Source: Paenibacillus sp. V4I7 (GTDB lineage Bacteria > Bacillota > Bacilli > Paenibacillales > NBRC-103111). From it: 64,000 nucleotides of DNA. Under the pieces are notes generated by a model. That model ran no database searches. It saw only the letters and a list, made by a program, of their open reading frames with translations, and was not told the DNA's origin. The position numbers were made by a program, and so were the translations under genes. The DNA lies in contig NZ_JAUSZD010000002.1 of NCBI RefSeq assembly GCF_030817275.1, positions 1,116,001 through 1,180,000 on the forward strand, written 5' to 3'. How positions within the stretch are numbered: position 1 is the first letter of the stretch; every line of letters begins with the position of its first letter. Shown piece by piece: positions 52,805-60,518 of the stretch.

Positions 52805-53647
52805 TTGTTCGCCGCTCACTTTACCGAGATTGTACATGCTGTCCGGGATATCCCGGATGAGAGATTCTTGTATCAGGCCATACAACTGGCGGCAGCACAG
52901 GCACTTGGCCGAATATACGATTTCAAAAAAGGCATTCCCGTTATTGTGGAGGGGGGCATTCATTTCGGTACGAATATTGAGCAAACAAGGAGACTAGTGC
53001 AACTGTTCCCCGCTGCAAAGCTAATACATGCCGTTCGGGATCCGGTCATTGCATTCGCATCTGCAATGAATTATCAGCTTCGTTCGGGCCATGCCACGGT
53101 TTATAATCTCTGTTATCAGCTATATTCATTATTTCAGGCAGTTCCAGCTTACGAACAATGGATCGAACGTACATATGTGGTCCGGCTAGAAGATTTGCAT
53201 ACTCGTTCCTTGGAAACCTTGCAACTAATTTGTGGTTGTCTTGACATCGGATGGAGCGATACGCTGCTTATCAGCACATTTGGAGGTAAGAAATGGTGGA
53301 ACACATTAACATCGGAGGTATTGTCGGGGTTCACCACACGAACGATCTCCAAGACCTACGATGAGCTATTGACACAATTCGATAAGTTACGTTTTCGAAT
53401 CATGCTAAGAAGTAAGTATGATTCATGGGGCTATCCAATCAACGATGAAACTGAAACTTTGGAAAAGCCCATAGAAGATCTGCTTGAATTGCCGTTTGCA
53501 TTCGAGAAAGAGTACGCAAGGGATGAGTTGACGCTGAAAGCAAAAAACAAGATCATCCGTAAGTTGCTTAGAAAGCAGATGAGCATTCAAATTCCTTATG
53601 AGAGGAAAGTGCACGTGTTGTCACCTGAAATGTTGGTATCGATATGA
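52805..53647 (+). CDS. Sulfotransferase-like protein, 5' end missing
   Basis: The 280 codons show a PAPS-dependent sulfotransferase pattern: VIVEGGIHFGTNIEQTRRLV, FPAAKLIHAVRDPVIAFASA, VRLEDLHTRSLETLQLICGCLDI. The 5' P-loop (usually G-x-x-R-S-G-T) is absent, and the first codon used here is a TTG with no ribosome binding site. The open frame extends further left without a start. The stop overlaps the ATG of cysC, which makes PAPS precursors, so this was a sulfation operon. Probably non-functional. Confidence 0.6.
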   Translation: MFAAHFTEIVHAVRDIPDERFLYQAIQLAAAQALGRIYDFKKGIPVIVEGGIHFGTNIEQTRRLVQLFPAAKLIHAVRDPVIAFASAMNYQLRSGHATVYNLCYQLYSLFQAVPAYEQWIERTYVVRLEDLHTRSLETLQLICGCLDIGWSDTLLISTFGGKKWWNTLTSEVLSGFTTRTISKTYDELLTQFDKLRFRIMLRSKYDSWGYPINDETETLEKPIEDLLELPFAFEKEYARDELTLKAKNKIIRKLLRKQMSIQIPYERKVHVLSPEMLVSI

Positions 53648-53823
53648 ATAGCGGTCATGTGTATTGGATAACAGGATTGGCAGGAGCAGGAAAAACGACG
53701 ATAGGCAAGCTTCTCAAGCAGGAGCTACTATTGCTCGGACGTCCAGTCATTCTACTCGATGGAGATATGTTGCGTGAAGCCTTTGGCCATGATCTCGGCT
53801 ATTCGTTGGAGGGTTACGGATAG
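53644..53823 (+). pseudogene. cysC: Adenylylsulfate kinase, truncated
   Basis: The first 59 codons hold the intact Walker A (ITGLAGAGKTTIGKLL) and VILLDGDMLREAFGHDLGYS. The sequence then departs after SLEG where the family continues with D-R-x-x-N-I-R-R, and reaches a stop. The break coincides with the start of the transposon-end repeat at 53824, so an insertion cut the gene. CysC phosphorylates APS to PAPS, the donor for the sulfotransferase upstream. Confidence 0.8.
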
Positions 53824-53954
53824 TCTCAACAATTATGAATATTTTGATTGTTTTGACCAACTCATTTCATTCATTTTCTCACTAATTATGAAACCGTAGC
53901 TTGATATATCAAGGTTTTTAACATCTAAATTCTCAATAAATATGACGCCACACA
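53824..53954. repeat. Candidate transposon left end (TGAGA family)
   Basis: Inverted sites (TCTCA) lie at 53824, 53877 and 53931, 53 and 54 bp apart, and the segment ends TATGACGCCACACA at 53954. The inverse of that terminus, TGTGTGGCGTCATA, matches 38081. Wide regular spacing as in a Tn7-type left end. Confidence 0.5.
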
Positions 53955-53968
53955 TTTTCTTTTTTGTG

Positions 53969-54050
53969 TGTTTGTTGTCATAATTTTTGAAAAAATTTTC
54001 AGAATTAGTGAGGATAGATTCTCAAAATTGTTGAGAAATCTATAATAATG
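53969..54050. repeat. Candidate transposon right end (TGAGA family)
   Basis: It begins TGTTTGTTGTCATAATTT, 14 bp after the left end. Sites lie at about 53987, 54008 and 54032 (21 and 24 bp apart), and the tail AATCTATAATAATGCATT parallels the element at 38081. The remaining stretch to 54299 holds no gene I can recognise. Confidence 0.5.
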
Positions 54051-54299
54051 CATTAACATACAGGAAGTAGTTTATCCAAGTCTTCAAAAGTAGAGTTATT
54101 AAACCAATTACGAGACATGTGGAGTGCTATTCACTCTAAGTTTGGAACGGATAAAGGGAAGTAACGGTGGAAGCCCTTCTCATGAAGAGCTTTTGTTTTG
54201 ATGTGAACACTCAGGAAGGCAAATCATCCGTAACAAATTTCTAATTCAATCGTTAGTACTAGTAAGGCTATTTTACTTCATAGGAGCGTCTGAAGGACC

Positions 54300-55463
54300 A
54301 TGATAAAGAAAGAACTCGCACATATTCGCAAGCAGCTTAAGTTGGATCACGACATGCTTGAAATTTTCAACATTCTTAACGTGTATATCATGAAGGAAAG
54401 CAACGAGATCTATCATTACGAGCGTCAGCCGTTCGCCCTATTGGAAAGGGAGAAGCAGGAACTATATATGGCCAATTTCAAAAAACTGCTGACCGGCGAA
54501 TTGGATCAGAAGATGTTCGAGTTAAAGTTTCAGGAGGAAGCGGAGACGCCTTCACAGGTGCTTCTCCATCAAGGTCTAGTGACCGGTAATCCGGAAGAAT
54601 GGCAAGATCTGATGCTCCTGTTGGTGGAGAAAATGTTGGCGGATACCAAATATGAACGGGATACGGTCATTACTTTCGTCCACGGACAATATTTTAAGCC
54701 GACCAAGATCAGGAATGAAGAAGCTGAGGAGAGCGAAAAGGACGAGATGTTCGCGAATCCGTTCATTCTGTGCAGTGTGAATTCCACTGAGCAACAGCGG
54801 AAAACCCTCATGTTTGATTACGTCGAGCGGGAATTCAAGTATAATGTCTTCGTAGATCCGATCATTAAATTGAACTCGCCGGAGCAAGGTTTTTTCTACC
54901 CAAGTGTGACGGACAACTATTCCGACATGAATCGCATTCTGTATTGCACGGGTAAAGCCAACGAACCGAATTTGCATTTCATCGAGCAAGTTTTGAATGC
55001 CGAGAAGACCGTGACGGCGCAAGAAGAGAGAGCCATTTTTGAGGAAATCGTGAAAGAAGTGGCGGGAGATCAGCTCGACGCTTCAACGATCGCTCACGTG
55101 TACGAGGAAATTCATCGGGTCATTGAGACTAACGAGGAGGAGGAGCCTCCGAAGTTGGACTATAAAGATGTGGAACGCATGCTAACGGTGAGCGGCGTGG
55201 AGAACGTGACGATGGAAAAGGTGGAACGAGCGTTTCAAACGGTCGTCGACAACAAAAACTATGAACTCAAAGCAAGCAGCGTCATTCCGAAGTTCAATTC
55301 GAAATCGATTAAGATTGATACGAAGATCGCCACGATTTCAGTCAGTCCGCAAGATTTAAAGTACGTGAAACAGGTGAATTATCAAGGAAAACGATGTATC
55401 TTGATCGAGGTCGACGAAGACGCCGTGATCGAAGGATTTACGCTCAGTACGGAGACGTTGTAG
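54300..55463 (+). CDS. DUF4317 family protein
   Basis: The 387-residue cytoplasmic protein starts MIKKELAHIRKQLKLDHDML and has the family sequence KESNEIYHYERQPFALLERE, SQVLLHQGLVTG and PSVTDNYSDMNRILYCTGK. It is rich in acidic residues and predicted helices. The family is widespread in spore-forming Firmicutes and its function has not been established. AAGGACC precedes the ATG. It is complete and stands alone between repeats and broken genes. Confidence 0.85.
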   Translation: MIKKELAHIRKQLKLDHDMLEIFNILNVYIMKESNEIYHYERQPFALLEREKQELYMANFKKLLTGELDQKMFELKFQEEAETPSQVLLHQGLVTGNPEEWQDLMLLLVEKMLADTKYERDTVITFVHGQYFKPTKIRNEEAEESEKDEMFANPFILCSVNSTEQQRKTLMFDYVEREFKYNVFVDPIIKLNSPEQGFFYPSVTDNYSDMNRILYCTGKANEPNLHFIEQVLNAEKTVTAQEERAIFEEIVKEVAGDQLDASTIAHVYEEIHRVIETNEEEEPPKLDYKDVERMLTVSGVENVTMEKVERAFQTVVDNKNYELKASSVIPKFNSKSIKIDTKIATISVSPQDLKYVKQVNYQGKRCILIEVDEDAVIEGFTLSTETL

Positions 55464-55511
55464 AGTAGGGAAAACTTATACGCATGTGCAGTTGAAAGGT
55501 TAAAATATTTT

Positions 55512-55605
55512 TTCTAACGAATTCTGCAACAAACCGTCAATTTCGCCACGGTGCATAGAAAATTCTAATCAATTCTGGAACAACAGCAACGGTGCCACGC
55601 GGGTT
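55512..55605. repeat. Dispersed repeat copy 5, interrupted by an IS3-type element
   Basis: Units begin at 55512 and 55563, 51 bp apart. The hairpin half AACGGTGCCACGCGGGTTT follows and is cut exactly where the IS terminus TGAACTGAACCC begins at 55606. Confidence 0.6.
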
Positions 55606-55740
55606 TGAACTGAACCCAAAAAGTTAGACACTATATAGTTAGGCAGCTTTGACGGCAAGAGTTCGGTACTGTACCGGGCTCTTGCCTTTTAATTTTGCTT
55701 TAATCCGCTTGTGATTGTAGTATTCGATGTACTTTTTCCA
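55606..55740 (-). mobile_element. IS3 family (IS150 group) fragment with transposase C-terminus
   Basis: The terminus TGAACTGAACCCAAAAAG is followed by AGTTAGACACT, as in IS150-type elements. On the minus strand it codes for the end of the OrfB transposase, YIEYYNHKRIKAKLKGKSPV then QYRTLAVKAA and a stop. Only about 135 bp are left. The rest of the transposase and the other terminus are missing where the GH31 gene begins. Confidence 0.85.
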
Positions 55741-56746
55741 ATTCTATTTTGAATACCATCCGACGCAGGAGAAGGTGTTGGCTTATGCCGAAGCGATCGT
55801 CGCACACGGGCTTCCGCCGGGTATTCTGATGATTGACGACAATTGGCACGAAGACTATGGAACTCTTGCATTTCACCAAGGCAGGTTTCCTGACCCTAAG
55901 GCCATGAACGATCGGCTGCATGAGCTTGGATTCCGCGTGATGCTTTGGGTCTGCCCGTTCATCAGCCCTGACGGAGAAGTATTTCGCTTCTTGCGAAAAC
56001 AAGCGTACCTTCTGAGGAGTGCGGATGGGAAGCCGGTTGTTCGCGAATGGTGGAATGGGTTCAGTGGTATTTTGGACGGTACGAATCCCGAGGCGATGAG
56101 CTGGTTTTTAAGGGAATTGGAACGGCTTATCGAAACATATGGGGTTGATGGATTTAAACTGGATGCCGGGGACCCTCAGTACTACAAACCGGATGACATC
56201 AGAGCACGACCGGTGACGCCAAACGATCAGTCCGAAGCTTGGGCACGTCTAGGTCTTCAATTTGCCTTCAACGAATACCGAGCCTGTTGGAAGCTCGAGG
56301 GGCAGCCGCTTGTGCAGCGATTGAGCGACAAAAACCATAGTTGGGGTTTAGACGGGCTTGCCAGTTTGATTCCGAATGGCCTTGCGCAAGGAATAATCGG
56401 ATACGCATTCAACTGCCCCGACATGGTCGGAGGTGGTCAGTATGAGGAATTAATTCGGTCTGACTTCCAAGTGGATGGCGAACTCTTTGTTCGTTACGCG
56501 CAATGCTCGGCACTGTTTCCTATGATGCAATTTTCCACGGCGCCATGGAGGGTACTCGATGAACCGAATTTAACGTGGTGTATTGAAGCGGCAAAACTCC
56601 ACTGCCGTATGGGACCCGAGATTGCGGAGTTGGCTCGATATGCTTCTAAGACAGGCGAGCCGATCATGCGGCACATGTCCTATGTATTCCCGGAAGCTTT
56701 CCAGGCTGCCATGGTTCCGCCGAATATAAGGCTTCAATTCTGCTAA
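55741..56746 (+). pseudogene. GH31 glycosidase, truncated at both ends
   Basis: The frame begins in the barrel at FEYHPTQEKVLAYAEAIVAH and holds ILMIDDNWHEDYG, GFKLDAGDP (nucleophile Asp), KNHSWGLDG and RHMSYVFPEAFQ. It then shifts frame and stops at 56746. The N-terminal third was lost at the IS3 junction and the C-terminal domains by the shift. GH31 members include alpha-glucosidases, alpha-xylosidases and alpha-galactosidases. An open frame of 339 codons exists from an ATG inside the IS part, but the product would lack essential parts. It stands directly upstream of the third sugar importer and was presumably its partner enzyme. Confidence 0.85.
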
Positions 56747-56845
56747 CGACAAACATCTTATCAAATCGATATAAATCTAATCGTTGTTAGGTATCCCTTC
56801 ATCTGAACCATAAGTAGAATAAAGATACAGACAAGGAGGGGGCGT

Positions 56846-57739
56846 ATGATCACAAAGGTATATAAATATCGCTGGCAGTACCTCATGATTTTGCCGGCAG
56901 TTGTGTTGCTTTTTCTATTCAATTATGTCCCGATGGCGGGCATCCAAATCGCGTTCAAGGACTTTACGATTGGGTCATCTATTTGGGGAAGTCACTGGGT
57001 GGGTCTGGACAATTTCTCTTTCGTTCATGATCCGCAATTCTGGAAAGTTGTTCAGAACACCCTGTATATTTCGGTTCTGAAATTCGTTTTCGGATTTCCG
57101 ATGCCGATTCTTCTCGCTCTTATGATTAATGAGGTTACACACCCGGCCTATAAGCGGTTTGTACAGTCGGTCAGCTATTTACCGCACTTTTTCTCCTGGA
57201 TCGTAGTGGCCTATATCCTGCAGTCTTTTCTGACCCTGGACGGCGGATTTGTAAACGATTTAATCGGACGGTTGGGGGGAGAGCCAATCTTCTTCCTGGG
57301 CTCAACGGAATGGTTCCGCCCCATGATTGTTTCGAGCGGGTTGTGGAAAGAAGTCGGCTGGAACACCATACTCTACCTGGCGGCGATCTCCACGATCGAT
57401 CCGCAGCTTTATGAAGCTGCGAAAGTCGAAGGTGCGGGCAAAATCGCACAGATACGCCACATTACGCTGCCGGGAATCCTACCAACGATCTCGATTGTTC
57501 TGATTTTAAGCATTCCGAGTCTAATCAGTGTGGGAATGGATCAGATCTATCCGATGATGAATTCGGCGAATCAGGAGGTTGCGGATGTTCTCGATACCTA
57601 CGTACTTCGCAATGGGCTCCAGCAAGGCTATTTCGGCATGGCTACCGCTGTCGGTTTGGTGCTCTCGGTTATTAGTCTCCTTCTCGTAGTGATGACGAAC
57701 TCGATCTCCAAGAAAATCAACGAAGAGGGGCTGTGGTGA
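56846..57739 (+). CDS. LplB-type sugar ABC permease (third importer)
   Basis: A 297-residue six-helix permease. The EAA loop is EAAKVEGAGKIAQIRHITLP. ACAAGGAGGGGG before the ATG is a strong ribosome binding site. It opens an operon of two permeases, binding lipoprotein, sensor kinase and response regulator. The broken GH31 gene precedes it. Confidence 0.9.
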   Translation: MITKVYKYRWQYLMILPAVVLLFLFNYVPMAGIQIAFKDFTIGSSIWGSHWVGLDNFSFVHDPQFWKVVQNTLYISVLKFVFGFPMPILLALMINEVTHPAYKRFVQSVSYLPHFFSWIVVAYILQSFLTLDGGFVNDLIGRLGGEPIFFLGSTEWFRPMIVSSGLWKEVGWNTILYLAAISTIDPQLYEAAKVEGAGKIAQIRHITLPGILPTISIVLILSIPSLISVGMDQIYPMMNSANQEVADVLDTYVLRNGLQQGYFGMATAVGLVLSVISLLLVVMTNSISKKINEEGLW

Positions 57740-57742
57740 CGG

Positions 57743-58639
57743 ATGAAAGCGACTGCGCTTGAACGGGCGGGACAGGGGCTTATCATTTTCCTGCTGGCAC
57801 TGTTGTGCCTTTCAATTCTTTACCCATTTCTCTATATGCTGGCGATCTCGCTCAATTCCGGCTCGGATGCCGCACGAGGCGGCGTATACCTCTGGCCTCG
57901 TTCGTTTACTTGGATCAATTATGAAATCGTTCTGGGTAACGAGGTGATCCGAAGTGCCTATCTGGTCACGATCGCAAGAACGGTTATCGGCACGATTGGC
58001 GGGCTTGCCGTCACGCTTGCGGCAGCATACGGGTTATCGTATAAGCAGCTTCCGTTTCGAAGCGGCATTCTGGCCTATATCCTCATCACCATGCTTTTCA
58101 ATGGCGGATTGGTCCCTTTCTACATCCAGCTGTTTAAGCTCGGACTGACCAATACCTTTTGGGTTTATATCATCCCTGCTCTATTCTCAGCGTGGAATAT
58201 GTTCGTCATGCAGAAATTCATACAGGGCATTCCCGAAGCGATGATCGAATCCGCCGAACTGGACGGTGCCGGTCCGCTCAGGATACTGATTCAGATTATC
58301 ATACCGCTTTCGAAACCCATGCTTGCGGCGCTTGGACTCTTTACGGCCGTGGGTCATTGGAACGATTGGTTCTCTGGAGCCTTTTTTGTCAGCGACCAGA
58401 ATTTGATCCCTGTTCAGACGTTCCTGCAACAGCTGCTGTCAGCCCAAGACCTGTCAGCCATTCTGAGCTCCAATCAAAATCAGGAGGCACTCGCTCGTGG
58501 CTCCATGTTGAATGATATCACGTTGATGTCGGTTAAAATGGCCACCGTTATGATCAGCGCGCTACCGATTCTTACCGTCTATCCTTTCCTCCAGAAATAT
58601 TTTGTCAAAGGCGTAATGATCGGTTCGGTCAAGGGTTAA
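57743..58639 (+). CDS. YtcP-type sugar ABC permease (third importer)
   Basis: The 298-residue partner permease starts three bases after the previous stop. The EAA loop is ESAELDGAGPLRILIQIIIP, and the C-terminus QKYFVKGVMIGSVKG is typical. Translationally coupled to its partner. Confidence 0.9.
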   Translation: MKATALERAGQGLIIFLLALLCLSILYPFLYMLAISLNSGSDAARGGVYLWPRSFTWINYEIVLGNEVIRSAYLVTIARTVIGTIGGLAVTLAAAYGLSYKQLPFRSGILAYILITMLFNGGLVPFYIQLFKLGLTNTFWVYIIPALFSAWNMFVMQKFIQGIPEAMIESAELDGAGPLRILIQIIIPLSKPMLAALGLFTAVGHWNDWFSGAFFVSDQNLIPVQTFLQQLLSAQDLSAILSSNQNQEALARGSMLNDITLMSVKMATVMISALPILTVYPFLQKYFVKGVMIGSVKG

Positions 58640-58701
58640 CACTAGGGTATTAGGCTTCTACCATATACCAAACAGTTTTAGGATTAAAAGGGAGGCAGAA
58701 C

Positions 58702-60405
58702 ATGAAGTTCAAAACAGTTGGTATCAAAAGCACAATTGCACTCACCTCGGCAGCTCTGTTGGTCCTGGCGGCCGGTTGCTCAAACAACAGCAACGGCAAT
58801 GCAGCTGCCGGACAGAACAGCGCTGGAACGGGGACGAGTTCGGCAAGCCCGAAAAACTCGACGGATGTGGCGAGTTCCAGCCGCTTAAAGCTTTGGTTGG
58901 GCAAGTCGGCAACGGTTAACAACGAAAGCTTGATCCAGCAATATTGGAGAACAGTAGAACCGGGGGTTGATGTTCAGGTTGAAGCCACGCAGGGGGACGC
59001 CGTCACTGCGCTTAACCTTAAGCTGAATACGGGCGGCTTTGAAGACGCGGCTATCTTTGATAGGAATCAGGTTGTCAATGATGCCATGAAGCGTTCCAAC
59101 CTCGTTCAGCCGCTCGAGAAGTACTTTAACATGCCCGAGAAGTATCCGAATCTGGCATCCATTCCGAAGGAATATCTGGATCAGATGAAGGATGCTGACG
59201 GACATATTTGGTCGATTCCCTCATGGTTCGATACAAATCCGTCCGCGCCTTGGCCGGGCTGGTCTTCCAACGCATGGTTTATTCGAACGGATATCCTTGA
59301 GAAAGTCGGAATGACGGAGAACGACCTCAAGACGCTTAAGGGCGTAGGGACCTATTTGGAGAAGGCAGCTCAATTGAAGGATGAATCGGGCAAGCGGCTC
59401 CTGCCGGCTGGCATTCTAACGGACGCAAGCGACGAGAATACTGTCCTGGCTACTTTCGGCGTGACGGTCGCTTCGGCGGGAGGTGTTACTCCGGTACAAA
59501 AAGAAGGCGAGAACTTTATCTTTCAGTATGACAATCCAGGGTTCAAAGCCGGTTATAAGTGGATGAACAGCATGTATCGCAAAGGGCTCATCGATCCTGA
59601 GGCTCTTACCGATAAAAAAGAAAGGTATAAAGAAAAGAACAAAAGCGGCCGGTATGCGATGAACATCGGAAGCTTCTGGAATTTCGACGGGTCATTATGG
59701 GAGCAGTTGGATGGTTCGACTGCGCCCGGCTGGTATTATAAACCGATTCCGTTCCCTCAAGTAGAAGGCGTTGCCCAGCTTGGCGCCACTCAAATCGTTA
59801 ACCCGTATCCGGGCTTCGATACGTATATCAGCAAAAACACGAAGAACCTGGATGCCATTCTCAAGTTTTATAATTATACATTAACGCCGAAACCGGAGAT
59901 GAACCATATCGTCAATGAGGGGCCTGTCGGCAAATACTGGGGTTGGATTGACCAGCCTAACGGCAAGTGGAAGTTCATAGACCCTAAATACAAAGAGCTG
60001 CGCAACGCGGGCGATCCGGCCAAGAAAGCGCAATTGACGCCAGAGCTTTGGATGACTTCGAACTTCAGCAACCAGTGGTACGCCTGGTGGACCTACGGAG
60101 AGAATGACCATGCGGGACAGGCAAAAACAGCACAGTTTTCCCAGCAGATCGGTCAATTTGGCTCAACCCGAGTTGCTAAGGATTACGACATGGTGAAGGT
60201 CAAGGCTGGAGGCGCTTGGGAAAAATATTTACCGGAGCTAGGTAATGTGTATAAAGAGTATCGGGCTAAGTTGATGATGGCTAAGGACGATGCACAATTC
60301 GAGCAGGCTTGGAAAGATTTCACTTCCGCACTAGAGAAACGCGCACACTGGAGCGAACTCAAGCAAGAGTGGAGTAAACTGTACCAAGAGATGAACAACA
60401 AGTAA
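58702..60405 (+). CDS. Extracellular solute-binding lipoprotein (third importer)
   Basis: The 567-residue lipoprotein has a signal ending LAAGC and a long Asn/Ser/Ala linker, then a family 1 binding fold (LKLWLGKSATVNNESLIQ, GFEDAAIFDRNQVVND, IWSIPSWFDTNPSAPWPGWS). Many aromatic residues suggest binding of a larger oligosaccharide. AAAGGGAGG precedes the ATG. A hairpin at 60438 separates it from the two-component genes, keeping their expression lower. Confidence 0.9.
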   Translation: MKFKTVGIKSTIALTSAALLVLAAGCSNNSNGNAAAGQNSAGTGTSSASPKNSTDVASSSRLKLWLGKSATVNNESLIQQYWRTVEPGVDVQVEATQGDAVTALNLKLNTGGFEDAAIFDRNQVVNDAMKRSNLVQPLEKYFNMPEKYPNLASIPKEYLDQMKDADGHIWSIPSWFDTNPSAPWPGWSSNAWFIRTDILEKVGMTENDLKTLKGVGTYLEKAAQLKDESGKRLLPAGILTDASDENTVLATFGVTVASAGGVTPVQKEGENFIFQYDNPGFKAGYKWMNSMYRKGLIDPEALTDKKERYKEKNKSGRYAMNIGSFWNFDGSLWEQLDGSTAPGWYYKPIPFPQVEGVAQLGATQIVNPYPGFDTYISKNTKNLDAILKFYNYTLTPKPEMNHIVNEGPVGKYWGWIDQPNGKWKFIDPKYKELRNAGDPAKKAQLTPELWMTSNFSNQWYAWWTYGENDHAGQAKTAQFSQQIGQFGSTRVAKDYDMVKVKAGGAWEKYLPELGNVYKEYRAKLMMAKDDAQFEQAWKDFTSALEKRAHWSELKQEWSKLYQEMNNK

Positions 60406-60437
60406 GAAGGAATTCGACACTTTATGCTTAATACAGT

Positions 60438-60468
60438 GGAGCAGCCCCTCAAAAGGGATGCTCCCTTT
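60438..60468 (+). terminator. Terminator or attenuator before the two-component genes
   Basis: GGAGCAGCCCCT pairs with AGGGATGCTCC around CAAA, followed by CTTTG. The short T-run suggests partial read-through. Confidence 0.6.
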
Positions 60469-60518
60469 GCAGTTTCACGGCTGTGTAACCACCGGGCAGA
60501 AGAATGGGAGAATGACTA

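Noticed and set aside
53824-54050. Ends belong to an IS21-type element
   Set aside because: IS21 ends can also carry repeats and TGT termini, so this is not excluded, but the 53-54 bp spacing on one side with 21-24 bp on the other and TniQ remnants elsewhere fit Tn7-like ends better.
55727-56746. An intact 339-residue GH31 enzyme
   Set aside because: Its first codons come from the IS3 fragment and its last ones from a frameshift. The family needs about twice this length.
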